Assembly: GCA_963576735.1 (NCBI GenBank)
Contig: OY755190.1
Location: 5,511,695-5,575,694 of the forward strand
Origin: Bedellia somnulentella
Taxonomy: Eukaryota > Arthropoda > Insecta > Lepidoptera > Bedelliidae
Length of the DNA stretch: 64,000 bases
Direction: 5' to 3'
The translations under genes were made by a program, and so were the position numbers. Below, in pieces: positions 11,601 through 21,344 of this stretch (its first letter is position 1; every line of letters starts with the position of its first letter). Below the pieces are notes generated by a model. The model was not told the DNA's origin and ran no database searches. It worked only from the letters and a program-made list of their open reading frames with translations.

Positions 11601-14600
11601 TAAAAAAACGGTGGTCTTTCCACTATTAGCCATTATAGTTGTTACAGTAGACATATTTATGTTAAAAATGAATTGCTTTTTGTGCCAATTATAAATGAAC
11701 CAGCCCTGCTCTTGCACGACTGCTTCTATTCCAAACGATTTCGATAGAATGATGATGATAGAAATGTAATGTTTTTATGAAAACATAGTACATATGACCA
11801 TGCTTCATTATGATCCACGACCAGGTTGTTTTTAAAGCGCTATCAAATGAATGTATCCCATGATTGATTGGTGAATTAACTGTCTTGGTTTTTTTTGTGT
11901 AAATGTTAATATCTTATTGAAGAATTTAGTTTTAGTGGTATACCCAAATTAAGATTGAAATGATAATGATATAGAATACTACTTTTCTATATTTAAATAT
12001 TAAAGTGATCGTCTTTGTTGCTAAAGCTAATAAGCATCAATAACAAAAAAAAATACTTAAAAGGGCAGGCGTACGTAGACCAAAGAATGAAAGAGCATGT
12101 ATGAAAAAAAATATGAATGTAGCCTAAACTCGAGAGGTTTTCCAGGATCTAATAAAGTGGTAATCGATAGTCTCTGCTTACCCCAACGGGAACTATGGCG
12201 TGGGTAAATGTTTGTATCCTTAGAATGTACACCTGCGGTTTACTTAACTTATCCTCTCACTGTTAATGACATAAATATATTGTTATTTAAATTTGTGAAT
12301 TAAAATCTTTCAGATCAAATCCAATCATCACTAGGTCATCTGTTGTCAAAAATAAGGACCAGTTTATTTTCGAATCTGAAAAACCGACTGCCCATAATGA
12401 TCTTCTTAAAGAAATCAACAAAGGTGTCAAGCTAAAGAAAGTAAAAACCAATGACAGGAGTAAGCCAATCCTTGAAGGTCTAAGAAAATTCAGGCGGCAA
12501 ATGACGATAGAAGAACAAGTACAAAAATCGATGTCTCAAGCTAATTTGGCTGCTTCGCCTTCAGGAGCATCAGTCAGTGAAGCAGCGGTATGATAAAAAT
12601 TACTTTACTTGTAGTGCTTTATTACACATGCTGATTGCCGGAAAATTCAAGGACCCAAACACGAGTTCCTTAAAATTACTACCAATCTTTTTTTGCGTTC
12701 ATTTCATGTTCGATATTATATTACGAAGTAAGAACAAAGTTCCTAAGGGGTTTTGGGGCTCTTTCATTTAATTTTGCGTAATTTTGGTATGTTATATCTT
12801 TTTTTGCGTTCATTTCATGTTCGATATTATATTACGAAGTAAGAACAAAGTTCCTAAGGGGTTTTGGGGCTCTTTCATTTAATTTTGCGTGATGTTTGCT
12901 GGAGACTATCACCAAACATCCCTTGTTTTAAGTTATTTTCCCCACTCAACTTACAAAAAGACATAGCCAGGCATCTCAAACCCTCGCTCTCAACTGCTTG
13001 GAGCTACCATAGCTCGAATGGTCTTTATATTTCTGGACGTATAAAACTATATTATGTTATAATCTGTAGCTTAGAGCAATATAAAATAAGTGGGCCGCTA
13101 TTAGATTCTTCTTTGTGTCGTGCTGTCGACGCGCGTTTAAAATGCGTGGTTTGCCTAGGCCATTAGTTTTGGACGCCACTTATAAACGGGAGATAATGTA
13201 TATAGGATATTTTGAAATATACCGTATGCTTTTTCTAGGGAGCTACTGATTTTCTGTGAAGTACATTCTTCTAAAGTATCAATATTGTGATCACAAATTA
13301 GGAAATAAAAATAATTAACGCATCTTTTTTCATTCTAAAACTGTTTCAGATGCCTGAAGAAGATGAAGTAGATGAAATGGACGATATAGATAAGGTTAGA
13401 GATGATCTCCAATCAACTAAGCAGCTATTAGCTATTGAACTTAGGTAACATATATAGGATTTTATTTTATAAGAACCCGTATCCACATCTTGAATAATGA
13501 AACAATATATTTTTTTATTTTTTGTACAGAAACAAAGAAGTCCAGGAAAGAGAAAATAAGCGTCTAATAACTAGAATACAAAACTTGGAAGCAGAACTAG
13601 CAAGAGAAAGGGCTATTATTAAACAAGAGCAACATAAGACTGTTATATCCGTGACAGATGCTTATGATGAAAGATTAGTTAGTAATTTAAAAATTGAAGT
13701 GGAAAAAGCTAAGGAGACCGCAGATACCTTGGAGAAAAACTATTTGGAGGCAGCAGAAGAAAGAGATGATGCTCAAACTGAACTTGAGGAGCTAAAGAGG
13801 AAAAATGCCGAGCTTGAAAAGAAATTGGAACAAGCTTTAGCTGTAAGTACAAAAACTAATAACGCAATATGAGCTTTGCATTATAATAAAAAACTAACGC
13901 ATCTTTAACATATTGCAGAAAAAAATTGAGGAAATGTATATATCAGAAGAACCAATGTCATTCTTTCAAAAGAGGCAAATGGAGTATGATAAAGAGTGCA
14001 GGTTATTAAATATAGATGGCGACACTCAAGGCGATAACAAAACAGCTTCTGCTTACGATGCAAATAATAATACTGCTTATACTAACTGGAGTTATACCTC
14101 TGAGGTAGTCAGTCTTAAGCTACGTTTATGTTATCAAAGTGCACTACTGTCATTTTCACACTATCGACAATGTTAAAAACCAAAATTTATAGTGTACATA
14201 CTCTTTGAAATATTTATAATACAAGTGCCTGGTATCTTGTACTTTGATAAATATCAACGCAGCTTCAAAGTCTGAAAATAAATAAAACTAGGTTTATGTA
14301 CATACATACATCACGCCATTAGTTCCTATTGGGGTAGGCAGAGACTATCGATCGCCACTTCGTACGATCCTGGCAAACCTCTCAGGCTTCGTTTACATCC
14401 ATCAATATTTTCATACATGCTCCATAGACAAACAAAATAATATTAAGATTCATAATTTTAATCTTTTTGTTCATGAAAACCTCATGTTTTATAACTCTCT
14501 AGCTTCGTTTACATCCATCAATCTTATTATATTCATACATGTTATTTTATTTTCATACTTCGGACGCCTGCCCTTTTTTTAATTAACAAGCTTTTATTAG

Positions 14601-17600
14601 GTCGACCTGTATGTATGTAACTATGTAATCAAATCTAAGAAAACTAATTTAACCATCTTCTAAAGGTCATAGCGTTATGAAAATTGGCAGTTTTATGTGA
14701 TTTCGATGACAATACAATAATATGGTATTGTCGAGCTGATCTGATGATGGAGCCGGAAGATATGAACTGGAACTTCATGATGTATGATCGTATCATAGCC
14801 GTGTTTGGACTTGTTAAAAAGGTCTTGTAATGAACGTTGACCATGATTAGGTTTCAAGGTCTGATGATGAAGCCGGAAGATAGGCACTAGCATTCCATGA
14901 TGAAATATCGTATCATAGCCGTGTTTGGACTTGTTAGAAAGGTCTTGTAATGAAACTTGACCACGATTAGGTTTCAAGGTCCGAATACAATAATCTGATG
15001 ATGGAGCCGGAAGATATTAACTGGAACTTAATGATGGATGATCGTATTATAGCCGTATTTGGACTTGTTAGAAAGGTCTTACGTAATGAACTTTGACCAC
15101 GAAATGAACTTTGACCACGATTAGGTTTCAAGGTCTGAATACAATAATATGGTACTATTGAACTGATCTGATGATGGAGCCGGAAGATTTGAACTGGAAC
15201 TTCATTATTCTATTTGAAATGTGAAATGTGAAATGTGAAAAAAAAAAATTCTTACTCATTCGTCTATTTGAAATAAATGTTTAAAATATGCCATTAGCAA
15301 AGACTAAAAAGCATAAAATAAATTAATAGTTTAAAAACACTAAAAAACACGCTTTTATAAGTGCACTTAAAAGTCAAAAATAAATTACGGGTCGTTCAAG
15401 TTGTCTCTATTTCTGGGCTGAAGTGTAAACTATGTGCTTTTAATTATAATATTTGATTGTAAAAGCGTGGGGCGCTGGAAAAGGAAAGATTTTTTGTTTT
15501 CCTTGCTAAGAAATCAAGTTAAGCTATGTTTCGGGAAGCAGGTTACAGAGATCGGCACTCTAACTAGAGTTGCAGCACCACTAGTTTGAGGCTCTATATT
15601 AAACAGTCTGTTCAAAGTACTAGTCAACAGTGGCAAAATGTAGAGTTCTTGTTCGTGTATTTGTTTACAAAAAAGTTTTTCCTGCTCCAGCGCCCCACGC
15701 TTTTACAATCAAATATTATAATTAAAAGCACATAGTTTACACTTCAGCCCAGAAATAGAGACAACTTGAAAGACCCGTAATTTATTTTTGACTTTTAAGT
15801 GCACTTATAAAAGCGTGTTTTTTAGTGTTTTTTTATTAGATAAAACCACTTTGAGTTGATTAGAAATGGAAATAGGATTCCCTCAAGGCTCTATACCTTG
15901 CCCATTCTTTTTGGGCACACTCTCAATGTGGTCTAAGTGTGTTCTCCGTGGTCGTCTTCTACTAACATTACCTTCCACATTAGCTCTATAGATCCCTTTT
16001 ACTGATTTCCTATCATCTGTCCTCTCTATGTGCCCAAACCATCTCAACATTCCTTTTTCTATCTTTCTTACAATATCATCTTTCACACCACACTGTTAAC
16101 GAATAACACTAACTTTATGTTTTATATGCCATTTTCTGAAAGCTTATGATAGTATTATTAGAAGACAACTACGAAGGGCACATGAAAATCAAGTAAAGTA
16201 TACCTACATACATATAAGCAATGACCATCGATTGCCACTTTGTACAAACTCTTAAGCTTCGTTTACATTCATCATTTTCATGAATATTCCCTTTTATTCT
16301 TTGAACTTTCAACTCATGTTTTTAGAATATCCTCTGTTTGGATTATATGTGTCTTACGTGGTCGTTTTCTACTGTCACTGGGTCTATTATCCCTACTTTC
16401 ATATTAATTTTTAAAAACCTACACTAATATTGCTAAAAAAAAAATAGAGGCTGTGCCTAAAAGTACTTACACCGTAAGGTTTTAAATGATTTGAGTGCTG
16501 ATACTGAGAAATCAATTTCCTGGTAACTCAAAGGAACACCACCGCTTCTCATGTAGAAAACGTGAGTTAAAATCCTGCGTCGGGCATGCACCAATGAGAG
16601 GATGAGGGAACCCACCGTGAGGATACTCACATGACTGAGTTGTACTTTGTCATATGAAAGTGTATATGTATAAAACGGCAATAGGCGTGCCGCCATGCCA
16701 CTGTCCAAACTAAGCGTACTCTTAATTAACTCTGGTGTTATAATGTTCAGAAATATAAGTACCTCTGCCGCCGCTAGGATAATTTACTGCGTGGGCGTTA
16801 AAAAAGGGGGAAGCTTAAAAACGGATCATTTTCTATAACAATGGTTTGATATTTAAATAAATTATTGTTGATCACAAAGTTCCTACATCGTTTTGATTTG
16901 TTTTTGTTTTTCAGGGCATACTTCCCACCAATACAGGTTCTCGTAGAGCTAGTCACGCGATGAAACAACTGTCCGTTACTAAGGACAACAGCTTTGAAGA
17001 AGAAGAATTATCAGAAGAAGAGGAGGTATGTTATAATAAAATGTATAAAGTCAACAAAGTCTTCGCATTGTTGACATACATATACTCACGGCCATAAATC
17101 CCAAAAAGGGGTAGACAGAGCTTTAGGGCTAGTTACTCATTTTGAAGGAGCTCGAAGCTCCTCCTCTCCCACATTTTGAAGTTACTAGGGGAGAAGATGG
17201 TAAAAGTAAAGTAGGTATATTAGTTAATTCTTATTATTAGTACATGAATGACCTTTCTTGATTATGATAAAGTTTTATTATTTTACATTACGTCGGTTTA
17301 GCAATTCAACAAATATTCATGTAACCATAGGAATAATAGATAAATATTTTAATTTATTTCTAAAAAATGGGTTGTGTAGTGTGTGTTTTACCGTTCCTTT
17401 CCCTTATAGAAAAGTGACCTATAGACGATTAACAGATCTCGTTTTTGATGCGGTGCGTGATTAAGTTGAAAACTCCGTACCTACACGATATTATTCATTA
17501 CCAATTATTTTATTCTAAATTTTTATGCGATGAATTCAAAATGCTTATGATTTTTAAATTGACGTTAATAACATGTGTATTTTGTCTTCTACAGGAAGAG

Positions 17601-20600
17601 AGCGAAGAAAAGAAACAAAAGAGGCTAGAGAAAGAAATAAGAAACACGAGGAACAAAATACGTCATCTGAAGGAAAAGCAAGACAACATGAAACGAGAAA
17701 GAATGGCTTACAAAATGCAACTTAAAAACCAACAAGCTGCACTTAAGTAAGTAAAATTTAAATCAGGATGGAACATTTACTTTTAGTCTCTCTTTGTCAG
17801 TTTTCTTTTTTTTATGTATATCATATTTGCTGTGTGATTTCGTCTCGGAATTGCGATCTCACCAAAAACCTTTGTTTTTCAAACTGATGCCTACACATAA
17901 ATAAAGAATAAATAAAGGAAAGAAAAATTTCGACACAGGCGGCGAATTAGTAAAAATTTGGAGGTAGGAAACGCAAACACTACTTTAACGTGTAAAAGAA
18001 ATAAAGGATAGAGGAATTTCGCACTGGCAGCCAACTGACACGGTAGCTCAGTTGGCAGAGCGTCCGGGGCGTTTACCCGAGGTCGCGGGTTCGATCCCCG
18101 CCTGTGTCGAAATTTTTCTTTCCTTTATTTATTCTTTATTTATTAGTAATAATCCCCACATGAGGTTTTCATGAACAAAAAGATTTAAATGATGCCTACA
18201 CAACTTTCAAATGTTAGTAAGTAATTTCTTATTCCGAAGCTCTGGCTACCCCTTCTAGAGATTAGATAGAGATATATATGTACTTATTCATATTTATAAT
18301 GCAAGAGAGTCTGTATTTACCCAAATTGTCTTAAGTGGGTATTGCAAGTCCTGGTACAAAAGCGGGTAGCAAATTAATTATTTATTATTATTATTCGGTA
18401 TCTTTTAGATTCTCGCCTCTCCCATGGCCGAAAAAGAAAATATAAAATTTTAATGGGAGAGGCGGTACTCCCTGACAAGAGCACAGTCGGTCGGGGTCAG
18501 GGAGTCAGGCTCAAGAACCGACGGACGATCCGAGCCGTATCAAGCAGCACCGCTTTCTGCATTTGTGCTGGAACCGACACGCCACAGAAATCCAACCGCC
18601 TCAAGTTGGTCGCGAGGCTGGTTGGAATTAACCCGTTCGCGGACAAAACAATTGGGACAATTTCAGTCGAGGTCAAACCCCACATGTCGGTGATCTCGTG
18701 ACCCAGGTCGAGACACTTCCGACGCTTCTCGGTTTCGGCTTTCACGAGACCCTCGTCATGTGGGATAGTGACATCCACTAGAAACACCCTCGACTGCGAC
18801 CGATCCCATACCACGATATCAGGCTTATTCGCTAGAATAGTCCTGTCCGTGATAATGGATCGGTCCCAATAGATTTTGGCATGGTCGTTTTCTAGGATTG
18901 GCTCTGGCAGATACTTAATGTAATACGGCAGCCTCTGTTGCAAGAGTCCGCATTTCAGAGCGAGCTCCTGATGTAGGATTTTGGCTGCTTGGTTGTGTCT
19001 GTGCAAGTACTCAGTGTTAGCAAGAGCCGAACAACCGGAAATAACATGCCTAAGTGACTCTCCGGGACGGCCACATGCTCGACAGATGTCTGTGGTACCG
19101 TCATTTACGATGTATTTCCGATAGTTCCGCGTCTTGATAACCCGGTCTTGTATTGCACAGACAAAACCTTCGGTTTCCCCAAAGAGGTCCCCGAAACGCA
19201 GCCAATGCAGGGAGGCTTTACGGTCCACGAAAGGTTCGTGAAGTACCTTGTAAAACCTCCCGTGCAGCTCCTTCTCTTTCCATACGGACTCCCGATCAGA
19301 GGTGCTAAGTACCTCCGGGGTTCGCCAATCCTGTGAGGCCAACGATAAGGGAGTCAGTCCTTTATCACTAGCGACCACCTCTCCCCGAATACTATCATCC
19401 GTCATCGTCAAAAAATAGTTTCTGAGGTTGCATACCTCACGGTTGTACATGGTTTTGGCACTCAAGAGGCCTCGACCACCACACTTCCGCGGGATATACA
19501 ATCTCATAACCGACGATCTCGGATGATGCATTCGATGAGAGGTCATCGTCGTGCGGACTCGTCTGTCCAGAGCGTCTAGTTCGGACTGAGTCCATCTGAG
19601 CACGCCAAACGTGTACATCAGTACAGGCATGACCCAGGAGTTAATGGCTCGGATCTTATTAACGCCTGACAAGTAGCTATTAAGCACACTTTTCAGGCGT
19701 TGCGTTTTATTATTATTATTATTAAAATTCAATAAACAAGTAACTAAAACTCAATGTTGTTAGTAAAAAGGCTTAATGCTAGGGTTAGTTCTTATTGAGC
19801 TATTGAGCTTAATAAGCAGTGTGATAAGCAAGCTCCAAGAAGTGACTGTGGCTAGAAATAGTTAATCTAATTAGGACTCTTACTTCTACTACAGACTCTT
19901 CCGTTTATTGAACAAGAACATGCTTTTTTCTACCGCAAGTTAGTGCCATGTCATAAGTAATGCTCGTTAGCCGTAAAGGGCATCTTAACTTAAGTACTCG
20001 ACAGAAGATTCAAGTGACACCCACAATCACTTAATAATTAAATTATATTTCACAGGGAAGCAAAAAAGAAATACAAGGAGCTAAAACAAGAAGTTGATAA
20101 GATGGCAGCTATGATGAAGGAAGCTGGATCTGATGAGGATGATGAAGATGAAGACTCTGAACCTGAGGAAGAGAAGAAATCGGAAAGTGAGGAGGAGGAG
20201 ACCGAAACTGAAACCGAGCAAGATACTGAAAGCGAAACTGAAAGTGAAAGCGAACCAGAGGTATAGAAATGATAAGTTACATATACTTTTTTGCTGTGTA
20301 GTGTCAGGTGGCTTAGAATATCACTACCCCTTTCCACCCACGGTTGTCGTAAGAGTGGTTCTTGGGCGATGCGGTTGGAGACCCATCACCAACGATACTT
20401 TATTTCTACCATCTTATCCCCTATCAACTTCCAAATGTGGCTGAGGAGTAGCTCTCAAGCTTTGGCTACCCTTTTTTGGATTTATGGGAGTGAGTAATGT
20501 ATGTATGAAACTTTGGTATAAATATATGATCAAAAACCCTATATCTTCTCAAGTTCATACTACATTGTGTTACCTCTCAGGGTTCCGTACCTAAAGGTAA

Positions 20601-21268
20601 AATAAGAACTCTATCAGTATATTTTCGCTGCCTATCTGACTGTACTAGTCCTGATCTAAGAAGCCGTGCTAGCTATTGCGTGGTTTTTCTATAGATAGTT
20701 TATTTCTGTTGCCGCTTTAACAAAAAATACTCAACTCAATAATACATAATTATATTAAAGGGAGTTCCGATACAAAAATCAAGTTCAATTTCAGCACCTT
20801 CTGGTGGGACTTAATAGCTTTACTATCGTTTTCGTTTCATTTCCATATTTCTTATATTTTAACTTGGGAGTAGAATAGTTAATATTTTTGTTTATAAACC
20901 AAAAATGCGAAAAGGCTTTTTCGGGTAATTGGTTTGGAAAACCAAACAAATTGCCCGAAAAGCACATACAATTAACTATCCTTTACTTGTAAAATACGCA
21001 AAACTTACGCCTCTGAAAAAAATAGTGTTTTATTTTTACCCAAGTTGTATAATTTTACCCTTATTTCTAGGATGCACCTTTACCCAAGAAGAAAGAAAAC
21101 TTGTCTAAACGATTGAAAAGGCATGAAAATAGAGTGAATGCTCTGAAGAAAGGTAATGCCCTGTTGGTTGCCAACGTTGATAGACTTAAAGACGATGTTT
21201 TGCGGCAGCGAGAAGAATCCACGGCACTACAAAAAGAACTGGATTCGCTTATCGAAGATCTTGAATAA
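2497..21268 (+). CDS. sals: Probable Sals-like actin-binding protein (two WH2 motifs, coiled coil), 12 coding exons
   Basis: Coding join: 2497-2692, 8104-8576, 9486-9648, 11136-11346, 12314-12587, 13350-13444, 13530-13842, 13919-14104, 16915-17025, 17595-17746, 20056-20260, 21071-21268. Every junction has AG/GT ends and compatible phase; the sum is 2577 nt, 858 residues plus stop. Seen: Lys/Pro/Thr-rich residues 1-277; polyproline at 282-299; WH2-1 at about 327-352 (MMKEVEQGKKLRKV, then NDRS.PI); WH2-2 at about 376-401 (LLKEINKGVKLKKV, then NDRSKPIL); coiled coils at about 471-580, 675-745 and 805-858; Glu/Ser acidic runs near 665-675 and 755-793. Known: LKKV/T-type WH2 motifs bind monomeric actin, and Drosophila Sals has a proline-rich region plus two WH2 domains and acts at thin-filament pointed ends. 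The Sals identity is inferred from domain order. Another WH2/coiled-coil protein (WIP- or shootin-like) remains possible. An acceptor just before the ATG means a 5' exon lies upstream. Confidence 0.8.
3891..4016 (+). repeat. Three tandem 43-bp repeats
   Basis: AAATTACGACTGAGACTTCT recurs at 3891, 3934 and 3977 with identical following sequence (AATGAATCGCGCAGAGATA). Confidence 0.95.
4789..5041 (+). repeat. Family A copy, full length
   Basis: GCTGTGTAGTGGGTTTAGAA to four TATG tail units. Confidence 0.8.
5591..5620 (+). promoter_or_regulatory. TATA box and initiator of the intronic small gene
   Basis: TATAAAA at 5591-5597 and TTCAGA centred on A5620. The 29-base spacing is that of a TATA-dependent insect promoter. 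It lies 91 bases before the ATG of the 93-codon frame at 5711. Confidence 0.4.
5711..5992 (+). CDS. Possible intronless secreted peptide, nested in sals-like intron 1
   Basis: A 93-codon frame on the host gene strand. The N terminus looks like a signal peptide: basic TKK, then hydrophobic LSFLTLITLILAGI, with plausible cleavage after PVTS (about residue 28). The rest is hydrophilic with Arg/Lys pairs (RR, KK), three N-glycosylation-type sites and a Ser/Tyr-rich end (MMYVDYSSSSRYS). A TATA box and initiator lie 91-120 bases upstream. AATAAA occurs at about 6043 and 6087. I recognise no family. The dibasic sites would suit a processed peptide, but the frame is short and could be chance; an alternative first exon of the host gene using the GTAATA at 5894 is also possible. 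Confidence 0.35.
   Translation: MASNTSTKKLSFLTLITLILAGIKPVTSDLEADRRTTRPLDTEKKLYAYLEFSSHSHFCIIRNKSHYIQKPPEEYNRNSSMMYVDYSSSSRYS
6232..6239 (+). promoter_or_regulatory. CRE-like palindrome TGACGTCA
   Basis: A perfect CRE half-site pair in sals-like intron 1. A TCAGTT initiator-like sequence follows at about 6338, and AAAG|GTATTT at about 6503 could be the donor of an untranslated first exon. Speculative. Confidence 0.2.
6755..7130. repeat. Possible inverted-repeat pair around 6.76 and 7.10 kb
   Basis: GACCGCCGACCGATCGCTG... at 6758-6792 resembles the reverse complement of GCGACGCAAAAATAGCGAAGGTCGGCCGTC at 7098-7130, imperfectly. Could be a small element or a GC-rich 5' exon region. Confidence 0.3.
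7471..7709 (+). repeat. Family A copy, full length
   Basis: TGCTGTGTAGTGTCGGCTTA to GCCGTGAGTATATGTATG; immediately upstream of a family C element. Confidence 0.8.
7838..8045 (+). mobile_element. Family C element with tRNA-like core
   Basis: Forward element with core at 7942-8012. It is preceded (7838-7890) by an inverted copy of the family's own 3' flank (AATCTTTTTGTTCATGAAAA). Confidence 0.8.
7942..8012 (+). other. tRNA-like cloverleaf inside family C
   Basis: 71 bases that fold by eye as acceptor GACACGG/CTGTGTC, D stem GCTC/GAGC, anticodon stem TCGGG/CCCGA and T stem GCGGG/CCCGC with TTCGATC loop. Box A (TAGCTCAGTTGG) and box B (GGTTCGATCCC) are present. The anticodon loop GCGTTTA has C at 33 and T at 37, so it is unlikely to decode. 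Confidence 0.75.
8104..8576 (+). CDS. sals: sals-like coding exon 2
   Basis: Residues 66-223, a long low-complexity stretch of Lys, Pro, Thr and Glu with no recognisable domain, probably disordered. Acceptor TTGTTACAG; weak donor GTATAA at 8577. Enters phase 1, leaves phase 0. Confidence 0.85.
8636..8800 (-). mobile_element. Family D fragment
   Basis: TTCGTTTACATCCATCAATC, ACTTCGGACGC and CTACTAACATTACC match the family D tail. Lies in sals-like intron 2. Confidence 0.6.
9071..9330 (+). mobile_element. Family B element, old copy
   Basis: GGCTCAGTGAGCGTAG head, AACATCGTGAGGAAACG body, diverged tail; in sals-like intron 2. Confidence 0.6.
9486..9648 (+). CDS. sals: sals-like coding exon 3
   Basis: Residues 224-277, basic. 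Acceptor TTGTTCTTCCAG; strong donor GTAAGT at 9649. Leaves phase 1, the same phase as the alternative first exon at 11032-11062. Confidence 0.85.
9779..9898 (+). repeat. Family A copy, 3' part lost
   Basis: TGCTGTGTAGTGTCGGCTTA to CCCCACTCAACTTCTGG. Confidence 0.7.
11032..11062 (+). CDS. Candidate alternative first coding exon of the sals-like gene
   Basis: ATG at 11032 opens ten codons (MEASGDKKFK) plus one base, followed by donor GTGATA at 11063. The phase-1 end joins exactly to exon 4 at 11136, giving MEASGDKKFK-G-LLKPTPPP across a 73-nt intron. The preceding ~190 bases (10845-11031) are less AT-rich than their surroundings, as expected of a 5' UTR exon. The product would lack the disordered N-terminal 277 residues but keep polyproline, both WH2 motifs and the coiled coils. 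No transcript evidence is available; phase and position are the argument. Confidence 0.4.
11136..11346 (+). CDS. sals: sals-like coding exon 4: polyproline and WH2-1
   Basis: Residues 278-347. PTPPPMPPPLPPKMPPPP is a likely profilin or SH3 ligand. It is followed by WH2-1 with core DMMKEVEQGKKLRKV. Donor GTAAAT at 11347, phase 2. Confidence 0.9.
11366..11466 (-). mobile_element. Family B tail fragment
   Basis: AACCCGCATATCCCCGGACA...ACATCTTGTCACCTGG, the reversed tail of family B. Confidence 0.5.
12314..12587 (+). CDS. sals: sals-like coding exon 5: WH2-2
   Basis: Residues 348-439. Completes the NDRS.PI tail of WH2-1, then WH2-2 (DLLKEINKGVKLKKV), whose NDRSKPIL extension resembles verprolin/WIP WH2 motifs. 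Donor GTATGA at 12588 is not strong. Confidence 0.9.
12685..12891 (+). repeat. Direct duplication, 111-bp spacing
   Basis: ATCTTTTTTTGCGTTCATTT... through TTTAATTTTGCGT occurs at 12685-12780 and again at 12796-12891 almost identically. The second copy runs on into a family A piece. Confidence 0.9.
13350..13444 (+). CDS. sals: sals-like coding exon 6
   Basis: Residues 440-470, an acidic segment (MPEEDEVDEMDDIDK) leading into the coiled coil. Acceptor CTGTTTCAG; donor GTAACA at 13445. Confidence 0.85.
13530..13842 (+). CDS. sals: sals-like coding exon 7: main coiled coil
   Basis: Residues 471-575, heptad-patterned and rich in Glu, Lys and Leu (for example LEAELARERAIIKQEQ). The intron before it is only 85 nt. 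Donor GTAAGT at 13843. Confidence 0.9.
13919..14104 (+). CDS. sals: sals-like coding exon 8
   Basis: Residues 576-637. End of the coiled coil (KKIEEMYISEEPMSFFQKRQ), then an Asn/Ala/Tyr-rich linker. The 76-nt preceding intron is short. Donor GTAGTC at 14105. Confidence 0.85.
14297..14585 (-). mobile_element. Family D fragments, with a family C scrap
   Basis: CGCCATTAGTTCCTATTGGG...CATCCATCAATATT, then family C TTTTTGTTCATGAAAACCTC (about 14457-14490), then a second family D head. Confidence 0.6.
14741..15200 (+). repeat. Four tandem repeats of about 120-174 bp
   Basis: CTGATGATGGAGCCGGAAGA-type starts at 14741, 14861, 14995 and 15169. Unit lengths differ by internal deletions. The minus strand gives repetitive open frames that are not genes. 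Confidence 0.9.
15332..15836. mobile_element. TIR element with ~150-bp inverted arms
   Basis: Left arm 15332-15485 (AAAAACACTAAAAAACACGC...) matches the reverse complement of the right arm 15675-15836, around a ~190-bp spacer with no coding potential. Reads as a non-autonomous DNA transposon. Confidence 0.85.
15883..16130 (-). mobile_element. Family D: LINE 3' end
   Basis: Minus-strand frame beginning MKDDIVRKIEKGMLRWFGHI, then RRRPRRT, resembles the extreme C terminus of RTE/Jockey-like polymerases, usually seen as RWFGHVERM. No longer part of a complete element. Confidence 0.75.
16205..16400 (-). mobile_element. Family D fragment
   Basis: ACCATCGATTGCCACTTTGT...CTTCGTTTACATTCATC...GTGGTCGTTTTCTACTGTC is a diverged family D end. 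Confidence 0.55.
16485..16715 (+). mobile_element. Family B element, diverged
   Basis: GTTAAAATCCTGCGTCGGGC, CCGTGAGGATACTCACATGA and CGGCAATAGGCGTGCC match the family in order. Confidence 0.6.
16915..17025 (+). CDS. sals: sals-like coding exon 9
   Basis: Residues 638-674, 37 whole codons (phase 0-0), ending in a Glu-rich run. It could be skipped without losing frame. Acceptor TTTTTCAG; donor GTATGT. Confidence 0.85.
17074..17210 (-). repeat. Family A copy, 5'-truncated
   Basis: ACATACATATACTCACGGCC at the tail end; body stops at AGATGGTAAAAG. Confidence 0.7.
17595..17746 (+). CDS. sals: sals-like coding exon 10
   Basis: Residues 675-724, strongly basic coiled coil (KKQKRLEKEIRNTRNKIRHL). 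Donor GTAAGT at 17747. Confidence 0.88.
17890..18187 (+). mobile_element. Family C element, near full length
   Basis: tRNA-like core at 18037-18108, with an extra C in the anticodon stem. An inverted copy of the 3' flank lies at its left (17897-17940). Ends ACAAAAAGATTTAAAT. Confidence 0.8.
18400..19735 (-). mobile_element. Dong/R4-like non-LTR retrotransposon, 5'-truncated
   Basis: A 411-codon minus-strand frame (19732-18497). Its first residues (MNFNNNNN) are the target microsatellite read as codons; the element proper begins near KTQRLKSVL. Seen in order: the region after the RT palm (INSWVMPVLMYTFGVLRWTQ), a CCHC finger (CRACGRPGESLRHVISGC), then a restriction-like endonuclease core (KPDIVVWDRSQSRVFLVDVT). 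Known: this order is that of R2/R4/Dong elements, and Dong inserts in TAA repeats. Here both ends abut ATT/TAA runs (18379-18399 and about 19710-19728). The frame is unbroken, so the insertion may be recent, but RT palm and upstream parts are missing and it cannot be autonomous. It sits antisense in a sals-like intron. Confidence 0.85.
20056..20260 (+). CDS. sals: sals-like coding exon 11
   Basis: Residues 725-793. A short basic helix, then Asp/Glu/Ser/Thr repeats (ETETEQDTESETESESE), a probable disordered and phosphorylatable segment. Donor GTATAG is weak. Confidence 0.85.
20292..20508 (+). repeat. Family A copy
   Basis: TGCTGTGTAGTGTCAGGTGG to AATGTATGTATG, starting 31 bases after the exon 11 donor of the sals-like gene. 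Confidence 0.75.
21071..21268 (+). CDS. sals: sals-like coding exon 12 (C terminus)
   Basis: Residues 794-858 and TAA at 21266-21268; a final coiled coil ending ELDSLIEDLE. Acceptor TTATTTCTAG. Confidence 0.88.
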   Translation, partial: DAPLPKKKENLSKRLKRHENRVNALKKGNALLVANVDRLKDDVLRQREESTALQKELDSLIEDLE

Positions 21269-21338
21269 CTATTGTGATTGTTACCATAACTATACGATTT
21301 GTGAACGTATTAATGAGTCATTGCTAGTTAAAGCTAAG

Positions 21339-21344
21339 AATAAA
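21339..21344 (+). terminator. Poly(A) signal of the sals-like gene
   Basis: AATAAA 71 bases after the stop codon. A second AATAAA at 21834-21839 could end a longer 3' UTR. Confidence 0.5.

Noticed and set aside
14644..14977. Repetitive minus-strand frames of 66 and 94 codons
   Set aside because: They arise from the tandem repeat and contain the same peptide words each time; no start or splice signals.
18497..19732. 411-codon frame as a host gene
   Set aside because: Domain content is that of a retrotransposon C terminus, and the start is microsatellite sequence.
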